The notes under the pieces: generated by a model
Told to the model about the DNA's origin: nothing
What the model saw: only the letters and a program-made list of their open reading frames with translations
Database searches by the model: none
Part shown: positions 8,482 to 16,999 of the stretch, one piece after another
Position numbering within the stretch: the first letter of the stretch is position 1
How the letters are laid out: each line of letters opens with the position of its first letter
From: Rhinopithecimicrobium faecis
GTDB lineage: Bacteria; Bacteroidota; Bacteroidia; Sphingobacteriales; Sphingobacteriaceae
Reading direction: 5' to 3'
DNA length: 64,000 bases
NCBI GenBank assembly: GCA_017942165.1
Contig: JAGKSB010000003.1
Coordinates: 1-64,000 of the forward strand
Translations under genes and position numbers: made by a program

Positions 8482-9195
8482 ATGAAGACTTTTATAAAAA
8501 ATAATACCCCATTTATTGTACTTGTATTTAGTACCTTATTCTTATTTTCTTCCTGTAAGTTAGACGATAATTATACGTATACCGAAGTTTCCGGTGTGGC
8601 TGCTGTGAATGCTATTCCAGGGACCAAAAAAGTAAGTATTGCGTTGGATCAGAATAGACTTAACTCCAATTGGAACGAGCATTTTAACTATACCGACTTT
8701 CTTTACTATCGCAAGGCCTATCCTGGCACGCGTCAAGTAAGCGTATACGCGAGTAATTCCATCGCCAATGATGGGGGCAGGCAGTGGTTGAAGCAGCAGG
8801 TGACATTAAACCCAGGTTTATTTTACAGTTTATTTGTGGTGGGGAAGGATTCAACAGATGCAGAAATCTTACTTACTGAAGATAATTTCAGTACGAAGAA
8901 CAATCGCGTTGCACAAGTGAGATTTATGAATTTAAGCCCTGATGAGGAGGCGATTTCTTTTACCGTTTCAAAGCTGGATTCTTTAAATTTTATAAATAAA
9001 AAATTTAAAGCTTATCAACCATTTAAGGAATATGCTACAGGGGAAGTCTACAAGATTACCCTTTCCTCAGGTACGCTAAAAAAGGAGTTTGACTTTAAGC
9101 CTGTAAGTGGTAAGGTGTATACTATCTGGGCTAAGGGGCTGAAAGATGCGACGGATGAAGCAAACTCATTTGGCTATCAAATTACAGCCTATTAA
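8482..9195 (+). CDS. DUF4397 domain lipoprotein
   Basis: 237 residues. The signal ends in a lipobox, LFSSC, with Cys25 as the probable lipid-modified residue; the following K-L-D-D acidic stretch fits an exported Bacteroidota lipoprotein. The mature part contains VSGVAAVNAIPGTKKVSIALDQNRLN and VRFMNLSPDEEAISFTVS, matching the DUF4397 type: an immunoglobulin-like repeated beta domain of unknown function. It is transcribed alone. No catalytic motif is seen; a surface-binding or structural role is only a guess. Confidence 0.8.
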   Translation: MKTFIKNNTPFIVLVFSTLFLFSSCKLDDNYTYTEVSGVAAVNAIPGTKKVSIALDQNRLNSNWNEHFNYTDFLYYRKAYPGTRQVSVYASNSIANDGGRQWLKQQVTLNPGLFYSLFVVGKDSTDAEILLTEDNFSTKNNRVAQVRFMNLSPDEEAISFTVSKLDSLNFINKKFKAYQPFKEYATGEVYKITLSSGTLKKEFDFKPVSGKVYTIWAKGLKDATDEANSFGYQITAY

Positions 9196-9216
9196 GGGAG
9201 GTATATGTCAAAGAAA

Positions 9217-9246
9217 AGCAGGCATTACCATGCGGTAATGCCTGCT
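9217..9246. terminator. Hairpin terminator between convergent genes
   Basis: A perfect 13-bp stem, AGCAGGCATTACC / GGTAATGCCTGCT, loop ATGC. The T-rich tail is better on the minus strand (TTTTCTTTG), so it mainly serves tyrS but probably both genes. Confidence 0.85.
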
Positions 9247-9275
9247 CTTGTTATATTCGTACTAAATAGTAATTC

Positions 9276-10559
9276 TTATGCGACTATAATTAAATAGTAG
9301 TTTTTCTTCCCGCGTTGCGCGACAATGTATTTTCCATTGATTAATGCACTCACATCGACTACAAGGTCCGCTGAAGCAACTTTTTCTTTATTAATGGAGA
9401 CACCTCCACCTTGGGTCATCTTACGGGCTTCAGATTTCGAAGGGAATATTTGCGTATGTTGCGCTAATAGATCGACGATATTAATGCCGGCCTCTAAGTC
9501 GGCTTTTGCCAACTCATAGTGAGGGATGCCATCAAATACATCCAATACTGCATCATGTGTCAGTTCTGCAAGAAAAGATAAGGAGCCATTTCCGAATAAG
9601 AATTCTGACGTCTTTACAGCAGTTTCATAATCCGCTTCGGAGTGTGTACGGATGGTGATATCTTTTGCTAAGGCTTTCTGCACGGCACGTGTATGTGGAG
9701 CAGCATCATGTTCTGCTATGATAGCATCAATTTCTGCTTGGCTTTTTAGGGTAAATATCTTAATCCAGTTTTTCGCATCATCATCCGTTGTATTTAACCA
9801 AAACTGATAATATTTGAAGGGTGAAGTTTTCTTAGGATCTAACCAAATGGCACCTGATTCTGTCTTTCCGAATTTCTGACCATCTGCTTTTTTAATTAAG
9901 CTGGTCGTAATAGCGTAGGCTGTACCTTGGTCTTGCTTACGGATAAATTCTGTTCCTGTAACAATATTACCCCATTGGTCAGAACCTCCCATTTGAACTT
10001 TACAGTTATGGTGTTTCCATAAATAGTAAAAATCATAACCTTGAATTAGTTGGTATGAAAATTCTGTAAAAGACAATCCATTTTCACCTTCTAAGCGTTT
10101 TTTTACCGAGTCTTTTGCCATCATGTAGTTGACCGTTATCAACTTACCTACATCGCGAATAAAGTCTAAGAAACCGAAGTCTTTAAACCAATCGTAATTG
10201 TTCACCATCTTCGCATCTTGTTCGCCATCGCCAAAAGCTAAGAATTTAGCCAGTTGGCTTTGTAGACAAGCAACATTATGGTTTAATGTGGATTCATCTA
10301 ATAAGTTACGCTCTGCAGATTTGAAGGAAGGATCGCCAATCATACCCGTTGCTCCACCTACCAATGCTACAGGCTTATGGCCAGCATTTTGAAAATGGAT
10401 TAAGGTCATGATTTGTGTTAGGTGTCCTACGTGTAAGGAGTCGCCTGTGGGATCAAAACCAATATAGCCAGCTACTTGCTCTTTATTAAGTAAGTCTTCT
10501 GTTCCTGGCATAATGTCTTGAAGCATGCCTCTCCAACGTAGTTCGTCTACAAAGCTCAT
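9276..10559 (-). CDS. tyrS: Tyrosyl-tRNA synthetase
   Basis: 427 residues, the normal length of bacterial TyrRS. The class I HIGH motif is HVGH at 43-46, inside [16 protein letters not shown]; the KMSKS loop is KFGKT near 230, the TyrRS-typical variant. [13 protein letters not shown] and GGSDQWGNI form the tyrosine pocket. The last ~65 residues are an S4 RNA-binding domain ([17 protein letters not shown]). It charges tRNA-Tyr. Transcribed alone from the TATCTTTG promoter at 10592; no T-box-like leader is visible. Confidence 0.97.
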   Translation of the reverse strand: MSFVDELRWRGMLQDIMPGTEDLLNKEQVAGYIGFDPTGDSLHVGHLTQIMTLIHFQNAGHKPVALVGGATGMIGDPSFKSAERNLLDESTLNHNVACLQSQLAKFLAFGDGEQDAKMVNNYDWFKDFGFLDFIRDVGKLITVNYMMAKDSVKKRLEGENGLSFTEFSYQLIQGYDFYYLWKHHNCKVQMGGSDQWGNIVTGTEFIRKQDQGTAYAITTSLIKKADGQKFGKTESGAIWLDPKKTSPFKYYQFWLNTTDDDAKNWIKIFTLKSQAEIDAIIAEHDAAPHTRAVQKALAKDITIRTHSEADYETAVKTSEFLFGNGSLSFLAELTHDAVLDVFDGIPHYELAKADLEAGINIVDLLAQHTQIFPSKSEARKMTQGGGVSINKEKVASADLVVDVSALINGKYIVAQRGKKNYYLIIVA

Positions 10560-10591
10560 AGTTATACGGATTTATATTAAAATAATTGTTG

Positions 10592-10599
10592 CAAAGATA
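10592..10599 (-). promoter_or_regulatory. -7 element for tyrS
   Basis: The minus strand reads TATCTTTG, a consensus TAnnTTTG, 33 bases upstream of the tyrS start. Confidence 0.6.
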
Positions 10600-10666
10600 A
10601 TAGATTAACCCGTATATTACTCTTGATTTGGCGATTTTCGCTGAAGAAAACTAATTTTATTACCGG

Positions 10667-11341
10667 ATGAATTACCTGTCTCATTATTATTTCGATCGGT
10701 CTACAGTATGCCCTACAATTGTGGTAGGCACCGTCTTACCGGATTTACTTCGAAATGCTGATAGCCTCGTGAAAATACGCCCACAGCAGCATTTAGACTG
10801 TTTATTGAGAACAGCATCCAGCCATGATATATACACCGGTTGGAATAGGCACCTTGCTGTAGACCGTATTTTTCATAACTCCACTTATTTCTTTACACAT
10901 ACGAAAGCGTTAAAAGGGCTGCTTAGCGCCGTCCTAGCAGACCTCCCCATAAGGCCTTCATTTTTTGCACATATAGCCTTGGAGTTACTCTTAGATTACC
11001 AGCTTATCACGAAGCAGGAAGTTTCCATAGATGGCTTTTATAAACAGTTGCAAGCAGTGCCTGAGACGGCGTTAATAGATTTTTTTGCTTGTTGTGATTA
11101 TGCTGCCGATAGGGTTTTTATACCTTACTATCATAAATTTGTGGGATGGTTGTATATCTATGATTATCAGGATCTGACTAAGATTGCCCGGATGCTGCTA
11201 TCGATCTGTAAGCGGCTATGGAAATTCGATTATACAGAGGAGAAGGTGCTGGCGATTGCGGCCTTACTTTCGCAGTATGCTCAGGAGGAAATGGAAGATT
11301 ATAGTCTGATCTATCAAGAAATTGAAGCGCAGCTCGTATAA
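10667..11341 (+). CDS. AcpH/DUF479-like protein, function uncertain
   Basis: 224 residues. The opening MNYLSHYYFDRS, then IVVGTVLPDLLRNAD, the GWNRHLAVDRIFHNS segment and AHIALELLLDYQLI follow the layout of acyl-carrier-protein phosphodiesterases (DUF479): a start like MNFLAH, a G-N-x-L-x-D-type loop, an R-x-H-x-x-D segment and a late histidine helix. The match is loose, so hydrolysis of the ACP phosphopantetheine is possible but unproven; it could be another HD-like metal hydrolase. No signal peptide or membrane segment is clear. It sits between the divergent tyrS and a permease gene with its own promoter. Confidence 0.6.
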   Translation: MNYLSHYYFDRSTVCPTIVVGTVLPDLLRNADSLVKIRPQQHLDCLLRTASSHDIYTGWNRHLAVDRIFHNSTYFFTHTKALKGLLSAVLADLPIRPSFFAHIALELLLDYQLITKQEVSIDGFYKQLQAVPETALIDFFACCDYAADRVFIPYYHKFVGWLYIYDYQDLTKIARMLLSICKRLWKFDYTEEKVLAIAALLSQYAQEEMEDYSLIYQEIEAQLV

Positions 11342-11387
11342 TTCTATTATTCCTACCAGCAAGGCAGTAAAAGGCTGATATTTTTAG

Positions 11388-11395
11388 TACTTTTG
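11388..11395 (+). promoter_or_regulatory. -7 element for the permease gene
   Basis: TACTTTTG matches TAnnTTTG, 35 bases upstream of the ATG at 11431. Confidence 0.55.
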
Positions 11396-11430
11396 CTAGA
11401 TTTTTAACCTTTTTATTAAAAGATAATTAA

Positions 11431-13143
11431 ATGTGGAATAGACTCTTTCGCAAAAAGAATGTTGATCAAATTATAAAAGATGCCCAATCTGCAGAAGGGG
11501 CAGGCTTAGCTAAAGTCTTAGGCGTAAGAGACCTAATTTCCTTTGGTATAGCTGCCATAGTTGGAGCTGGAATATTTAGTACGATTGGCTTGGCGAGTTT
11601 TAACGGTGGTCCTGCCGTTTCTTTATTGTTTGTATTTGTGGCTTTCGCCTGTGTATTTACGGCCTTAGCCTATGCCCAATTTGCTAGTACGGTTCCTGTA
11701 TCTGGGTCGGCTTACACCTATGCTTATGTCGCTTTTGGCGAGCTATTCGCTTGGATTATCGGTTGGGCTTTGGTATTGGAGTATGCCGTATCGAATATGG
11801 TTATAGCAATCTCTTGGTCTCAGTATTTCGTTTCGATGATGAGTGGCTTTGGCGTTGAGATTCCTAAGTGGCTCTGTATGGCACCGAGTTATGCACTAGA
11901 AGCACATGCGAAGTTTCTAGAGGTTGGCGTTGCAGGTCTTACTGGAGGAGATAAAGCCGCATTAATAGCCTTTCAAACGGCCCCACGGCTGGGTGATATT
12001 CCTATAATTTTTGATTTGCCAGCAGGATTAATCACCTTTTTTGTGACCTGGTTAGTATATATCGGTATTAAAGAGTCCCAAAGGGCCTCTAATTTTATGG
12101 TTATCGTTAAGTTGGGGATTATTTTAGCGGTGATCTGTGGTGGTGTATTTTATGTTAAGCCTGAGAACTGGACGCCATTTGCGCCTAATGGGTTGCAGGG
12201 CGTTATGGGATCTGTGGCCGCGGTATTCTTTGCATTTATCGGTTTTGACTCCATTTCCACAACTGCAGAAGAGTGTAAGAATCCGCAGCGTGATTTACCG
12301 AAAGCAATGATTTATTGTCTTTTGATATGTACTGTATTATATGTTGCCATCACCGTTGTCTTAACAGGGATGGTAAATTATAAGGAGTTAAATGTGAAGG
12401 ATCCTTTGGCCTATGTATTTGAATATGTCGGTTTTGATCATATGGCGGGGATTATTTCGGTGACTTCAATTATTGCTATAACTTCCGCTTTGTTGGTATT
12501 CCAATTAGCGCAACCACGTATTTGGATGACTATGAGTAGAGATGGTCTTCTTTCGAAGAAATTTTCGAAGATTCACCCTAAATACAAAACACCTTCCTAC
12601 GCGACGATTGTTACGGGTCTTGTCGTTGCTGTGCCTTCGTTATTCTTTAAGATGGACTTCTTTGTAGACTTAACATCTGTCGGTACATTCTTTGCTTTTA
12701 TATTGGTATGCGCAGGGGTCTTATATATGGATTATTCAGGGTTATCGGAAAAATCTAAATTTAGAGTACCTTATGTAAATGGTAAATACATTGTTGGCTT
12801 AAGTTTTATTGCGGGGATAGTCCTTTTAAATGTCTACGGGCAGGAAGTGATTGCCGCATGGCGCGCGATGCCAATGCTGGAGATTCTGAAGCATAAAATA
12901 TTGTTACTTATCTTTTGGATGACATGGTTTGGGCTGAGCATCTACAGTTATAAGATGAACTTCTCCTTACTTCCAGTTATAGGGATCTTAATAAATCTCT
13001 ATTTGATGACGGAATTGGGGGCGAGTAACTGGCTGATATTTATCCTTTGGCTATTGGGGGGCTTAGTGATCTACTTTGTTTACGGCTATAAGAACTCTAC
13101 TTTAAATAAGAATTTCGAGCGCGATGCGCAAGCAAAATTATAA
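11431..13143 (+). CDS. APC-family amino acid permease
   Basis: 570 residues with 12-14 membrane segments. The N-terminal signature GVRDLISFGIAAIVGAGIFSTIG is the unwound TM1 of the APC superfamily; ALAYAQFASTVPVSGSAYTYAYVAFGELFAWIIGWALVLEY and FFAFIGFDSISTTAEECKNPQRDLPKAM are typical of the cationic amino acid transporter/YfnA branch. It probably imports an amino acid by proton symport; which one cannot be told. Longer than bacterial YfnA (about 460) because of a loop around 150-190 and extra C-terminal helices. A single gene. Confidence 0.9.
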   Translation: MWNRLFRKKNVDQIIKDAQSAEGAGLAKVLGVRDLISFGIAAIVGAGIFSTIGLASFNGGPAVSLLFVFVAFACVFTALAYAQFASTVPVSGSAYTYAYVAFGELFAWIIGWALVLEYAVSNMVIAISWSQYFVSMMSGFGVEIPKWLCMAPSYALEAHAKFLEVGVAGLTGGDKAALIAFQTAPRLGDIPIIFDLPAGLITFFVTWLVYIGIKESQRASNFMVIVKLGIILAVICGGVFYVKPENWTPFAPNGLQGVMGSVAAVFFAFIGFDSISTTAEECKNPQRDLPKAMIYCLLICTVLYVAITVVLTGMVNYKELNVKDPLAYVFEYVGFDHMAGIISVTSIIAITSALLVFQLAQPRIWMTMSRDGLLSKKFSKIHPKYKTPSYATIVTGLVVAVPSLFFKMDFFVDLTSVGTFFAFILVCAGVLYMDYSGLSEKSKFRVPYVNGKYIVGLSFIAGIVLLNVYGQEVIAAWRAMPMLEILKHKILLLIFWMTWFGLSIYSYKMNFSLLPVIGILINLYLMTELGASNWLIFILWLLGGLVIYFVYGYKNSTLNKNFERDAQAKL

Positions 13144-13144
13144 C

Positions 13145-13180
13145 AAAAAAAAACCTGAAGCTAAGCTTCAGGTTTTTTTT
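13145..13180. terminator. Bidirectional terminator
   Basis: AAAAAACCTGAAGC - TAA - GCTTCAGGTTTTTT with long A and T runs on either side, between the convergent permease and rlmF genes. Confidence 0.93.
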
Positions 13181-13195
13181 ATAAGGTTGGATTTC

Positions 13196-14119
13196 TTAGA
13201 ATCTCCACAGTAAGATGCGGGCAATCTTATTTCCTTGTTCAATTTTTATAACACGTACATCTTTAGCATTCGCTTTTTTAAGCTTATGTTCTAGAGTACG
13301 TACATTTTCACGGTGTGCCACTAATGTGGAGAACCATTTTACTTGCGTTCTAAAATATCTACTTTCGGCAATCATTTGTGTGATAAAAGCTTTCTCACCA
13401 CCATCACACCATAGCTCAGAACCCTGTCCACCAAAGCTCATTTCCTTTTGTGTATCGTCTGAATTAGGGGTTATCTTACTTTTTATCTTACGTTCTGTTT
13501 GCGCTAAAGCCTCCAGTTGGGAGGAAAAGAATGGTGGGTTACAGATCGTGATATCGAATTTGTCTTCCGGTTGAATAATTCCACGGAAAATGTCTTTCGT
13601 AAGCTGCTGTCTAATCTGTACATTATTCTTCAGTACCGGATTAAGGCGTGCAATTTCAATCGCATTTTTATAAGCTTTCTTCACAATTTCTGAGCCTACA
13701 AAGCTCCATCCATATTCTACCGTACCGATAATAGGGTAGATACAGTTAGCTCCGACACCGACATCTAAGACATTGATTTGTGGTCCACGAGGAAGTTTTC
13801 CATTATTTTCTTCGGCTAAGATATCTGCGATATAGTGAATATAATCTGCACGCCCTGGAATTGGAGGGCATAGATTTTCTTTTGGAATATCCCAGAATTC
13901 AATGCCATAGCTTAATTTTAATAATGCTTTATTCAATGCCCTTACTGCATCAGGATTTGAAAAATCTATAGTTTTAACATTATTAGGGCTAATAAATACA
14001 TGTTCTTTTAATTCTGGGAGCGCTGTCACCAGTTTATTGAAGTTATAAGAGTCGATGTGTTTATTACGCGGGTGTAGTTTTTTCTTTTGTTGCGTATTTG
14101 CAGGGGTATTGTTTATCAT
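13196..14119 (-). CDS. rlmF: 23S rRNA (adenine1618-N6)-methyltransferase
   Basis: 307 residues. The basic start KKKLHPRNKHIDSYNF, the SAM-binding stretch VLDVGVGANCIYPIIG and the catalytic NPPF motif (near 196, in DITICNPPFFSS) match RlmF/YbiN, which methylates A1618 of 23S rRNA on N6. Further family stretches are KLSYGIEFWDIP, LCPPIPGRADYIH and SFGGQGSELWCDGGE. A single gene with a TACTTTTG element 20 bases upstream. Confidence 0.94.
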   Translation of the reverse strand: MINNTPANTQQKKKLHPRNKHIDSYNFNKLVTALPELKEHVFISPNNVKTIDFSNPDAVRALNKALLKLSYGIEFWDIPKENLCPPIPGRADYIHYIADILAEENNGKLPRGPQINVLDVGVGANCIYPIIGTVEYGWSFVGSEIVKKAYKNAIEIARLNPVLKNNVQIRQQLTKDIFRGIIQPEDKFDITICNPPFFSSQLEALAQTERKIKSKITPNSDDTQKEMSFGGQGSELWCDGGEKAFITQMIAESRYFRTQVKWFSTLVAHRENVRTLEHKLKKANAKDVRVIKIEQGNKIARILLWRF

Positions 14120-14138
14120 TATAAATTAATATTTGGCT

Positions 14139-14146
14139 CAAAAGTA
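14139..14146 (-). promoter_or_regulatory. -7 element for rlmF
   Basis: The minus strand reads TACTTTTG, a match to TAnnTTTG, ending 20 bases before the rlmF ATG. Confidence 0.5.
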
Positions 14147-14184
14147 AGACAATATTTGCATATATCGCTTATTCCTGAAAAAGA

Positions 14185-14214
14185 TAAAGGCTACAAGATA
14201 TCTTGTAGCCTTTA
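14185..14214 (-). terminator. Terminator after kup
   Basis: A perfect palindrome, TAAAGGCTACAAGATA / TATCTTGTAGCCTTTA, 28 bases past the kup stop, followed on the minus strand by a T-rich stretch. Confidence 0.8.
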
Positions 14215-14242
14215 ATCGTGGGGGAAGTAGGAATGTCTACGC

Positions 14243-16186
14243 TTAATTTCTGCGTGTTAATACGACTTCTGAAGTTTGTGGAATATTCAATGGGACGCGT
14301 TCAATAGTAACAAAGGATGCATCCAGTCCAAAGCCTTTTTCTTCGGAAAGGGAGAACCGTTTTAAGAAGCTATAGATCTCCAAGATAATACGTTCCTTCC
14401 AACTCAATTGGTTAGTCTTGGAGATTACTTTCTCCAGAACGACAAACTTAAAGTCTCCGGTGATTTTATGTCGCTTTAAGCTTTTGTATGGTGAGGTGAT
14501 ATCGATCTCCTTATTACGCACCATATCTTCAACTACTTTACGGAAAAGTAGGGATATACGCTGCTCCTCACGGAAGCCTAATTTGAAATCAATACGTATT
14601 AATTTTCCAGGAATAAGCTGTTCAATGGCATATTCACGGGTATGTGGGTGATCCATTACATCGACGTGTACTAACCAGTAAACATCCGCTCTTTTAGGTT
14701 TTTTATTTAATATAGAATAGATAATCTTGGCTTCTATTTCGGATTTGAAGTTCGCTGATGTAAGATATACCAGATGGGAGGCGTAGCGCGGTACTGTTTC
14801 ATCATCTGATAAATCCGAGAGCACATCATAATAGTTGTCTACATTTATAAAGTTTACAAAACGATTCTTTATTCTTCTTGCTGCCCACCAAGCAAACATA
14901 ACGGTAAACAGTAGGAAGGCTAATAAAAGTGTAAGCCAGCCACCATGTGCTATTTTCACACCGTTACCCACTAAGAATACTAATTCTAAACTAAGGTAGA
15001 TCAGTAAGAATAGCCAGACGATAATACGGTTTACCTTCTTTAGGTGTAAGAAGTAGCCGATTAAAATTGTGGTCATCAGGAAGGTCATATTGATCGCTAA
15101 TCCATAGGCAGCCTCCATATTGCTGGACTCCCCAAAGACGTAGATAATGACCATACAGCCTATCCAAAGGATAAAATTTATAGAAGGGACATACAATTGC
15201 CCTTTATGATCGGAAGGATAACGGATGGTAACTTTCGGCCATATATTAAGACGTACTGCTTCGGAAATTAAGGTAAAGGAACCTGATATCATTGCTTGGG
15301 AAGCAATCACGGCTGCAATGGTAGCAATCGCAATTCCATAGCCTATAAACCACGATGGCATAATAGCATAAAATGGATTCGTTTCCCCTAAAATTTGGTT
15401 CTCATGGTTTAACAACCAGGCGCCTTGTCCAAAGTAGTTTAATAGGAGTGCTATTTTCACGAAGATCCAGGAAATCTGAATATTATTCTTACCACAGTGT
15501 CCCATATCCGAATAGAGCGCCTCAGCTCCTGTCGTACATAGAAATACAGCGCCTACAATAAATAGCGCATTGGGATAAGCTATCAGCAGGTGAACAGCAT
15601 AATACGGATTTAGTGCCTGTAATACTTCCGGAGCTTGGTCAATATAATTGAATCCTAAAATACCGAGTGTGGAGAACCAGATAAACATCATGGGCCCAAA
15701 TATTTTCCCGACTACGGAAGTACCAAAGCGTTGGATAATAAATAGAAAGGAAATAATGACAATCACAATAGGAATCGTTGGCAGCCCTGGATACTGTATG
15801 CTTAGCCCTTCAATGGCTGAGGATATGGTAATTGCGGGGGTAATCATACCATCGGCAATGAGTGTTGCCGCACCAATCATCGCTGGGTATATCAACCAGG
15901 CGGCACGCTTCCTTACTAAGGAGAAGAGGGAAAGAATGCCTCCTTCACCTTTATTATCTGCACGGAGGGTGATAATAACGTATTTTACAGTTGTTTGTAA
16001 CGTTATGGTCCAAAGCACACAGGACAATCCACCTAACACAAGATTACGATCAATCACTCCTTTGTTTAAGATGGCTTTGAAAACATAGAGGGGGGAGGTG
16101 CCTATATCACCGAAAATAATCCCTAAACTAATTAGTAGACCTGCTAAACTAACTTTTTGAAAACTACTTTTATTTGCTGCAGTCAT
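14243..16186 (-). CDS. kup: KUP-family potassium uptake protein
   Basis: 647 residues. The Kup signature LISLGIIFGDIGTSPLYVFKAIL is in the first membrane segment, followed by about 12 membrane helices to residue ~430. KGEGGILSLFSL, FLCTTGAEALYSDMGHCG and the ASQAMISGSFTLISEA segment are diagnostic. A cytosolic C-terminal domain of about 200 residues follows, as in E. coli Kup (622 residues). It imports K+ with protons. A single gene; no ydaO/kimA-type c-di-AMP riboswitch is visible in the 250 bases upstream. Confidence 0.95.
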   Translation of the reverse strand: MTAANKSSFQKVSLAGLLISLGIIFGDIGTSPLYVFKAILNKGVIDRNLVLGGLSCVLWTITLQTTVKYVIITLRADNKGEGGILSLFSLVRKRAAWLIYPAMIGAATLIADGMITPAITISSAIEGLSIQYPGLPTIPIVIVIISFLFIIQRFGTSVVGKIFGPMMFIWFSTLGILGFNYIDQAPEVLQALNPYYAVHLLIAYPNALFIVGAVFLCTTGAEALYSDMGHCGKNNIQISWIFVKIALLLNYFGQGAWLLNHENQILGETNPFYAIMPSWFIGYGIAIATIAAVIASQAMISGSFTLISEAVRLNIWPKVTIRYPSDHKGQLYVPSINFILWIGCMVIIYVFGESSNMEAAYGLAINMTFLMTTILIGYFLHLKKVNRIIVWLFLLIYLSLELVFLVGNGVKIAHGGWLTLLLAFLLFTVMFAWWAARRIKNRFVNFINVDNYYDVLSDLSDDETVPRYASHLVYLTSANFKSEIEAKIIYSILNKKPKRADVYWLVHVDVMDHPHTREYAIEQLIPGKLIRIDFKLGFREEQRISLLFRKVVEDMVRNKEIDITSPYKSLKRHKITGDFKFVVLEKVISKTNQLSWKERIILEIYSFLKRFSLSEEKGFGLDASFVTIERVPLNIPQTSEVVLTRRN

Positions 16187-16392
16187 TCGAAAAAAATATA
16201 ATGTATTTTTAGTAAACGAGAAAACCGTTCTCTATGTTTTACGTTATTCTAAAATTCGGACTAAAGGTTGCATAAAAAATTGAATTGAGCAAGAGCTGTT
16301 AAAAATTGTTAAAAGATTTATGATTTATGTGCCTGAGAATAAAGTTGATTAAAAATATCCTAATTTTGTATAGGATTTGTGTAGGAAATAAT

Positions 16393-16400
16393 TATATTTG
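16393..16400 (+). promoter_or_regulatory. -7 element for the sorting-tail protein gene
   Basis: TATATTTG matches TAnnTTTG. A TTTG at 16365-16368 lies 24 bases upstream, slightly far for a -33 element. The ATG is at 16439. Confidence 0.55.
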
Positions 16401-16438
16401 GTTTAAACCATAAACCTTTAAAACCGTCCATATATGAT

Positions 16439-16936
16439 ATGAATATTAACATTAGAAATTTAGCTTTGTTATGCCTCACGCAAGTGATGCTTATAACGGC
16501 GAGCCTAGGTATAGCTAGCGCTGCTAATGCAGAAGTTCAGTCAGATTCTAGTTCGTCCAATCAAAAGTCTATTTATAATTATGTGCACGCTGATATTAAG
16601 AATATCCGAAGTAGATTCAGTGAATCTTCCGCTTCTGTCATAAAAGGTTCTTATATTACTGCAGATTCTGATAAATTGATTAATACCGTAAAAGTATTTT
16701 ATAACCCTGTAGCGGATCAAATTTCTGTATCCTTTAAATTAGGAAAGCAGAATAATGTCGCTATTAAAGTGATGGATGCTTTAGGTAATGAAGCCTTGCA
16801 ATTGCTCAATGCAAATTTGGAGGCAGGAGTACAAACCCTAACTTTTGAAACAAATAGTAAGCTGGCAACAGGCTTTTATTTTGTTCGAGTTGTAGCGGGA
16901 TCCGAAACTGTTGTTAAACGTATTTCTATAAGATAA
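16439..16936 (+). CDS. Small secreted protein with type IX-like C-terminal sorting tail
   Basis: 165 residues: a signal peptide (1-30, ending SAANA), an uncharacterised stretch of about 55 residues, and from residue ~82 a domain of the Por-secretion-tail kind. Its key features are VFYNPVADQISVSF, a VMDALGNEALQL middle and the ending LATGFYFVRVVAGSETVVKRISIR. In Bacteroidota such tails direct cargo to the type IX secretion system. Here nearly the whole mature protein is the tail, with no obvious cargo domain, so it could be a free sorting-domain-like surface protein. Function unknown. Confidence 0.7.
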   Translation: MNINIRNLALLCLTQVMLITASLGIASAANAEVQSDSSSSNQKSIYNYVHADIKNIRSRFSESSASVIKGSYITADSDKLINTVKVFYNPVADQISVSFKLGKQNNVAIKVMDALGNEALQLLNANLEAGVQTLTFETNSKLATGFYFVRVVAGSETVVKRISIR

Positions 16937-16956
16937 AAAACTTACATTTTATACCA

Positions 16957-16993
16957 TAAAAAAGCCTGCTATCAATGATAGCAGGCTTTTTTT
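16957..16993. terminator. Bidirectional terminator
   Basis: AAAAAGCCTGCTATC / GATAGCAGGCTTTTT with A and T runs, between the convergent sorting-tail gene and ispG. Confidence 0.93.
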
Positions 16994-16999
16994 GTATTT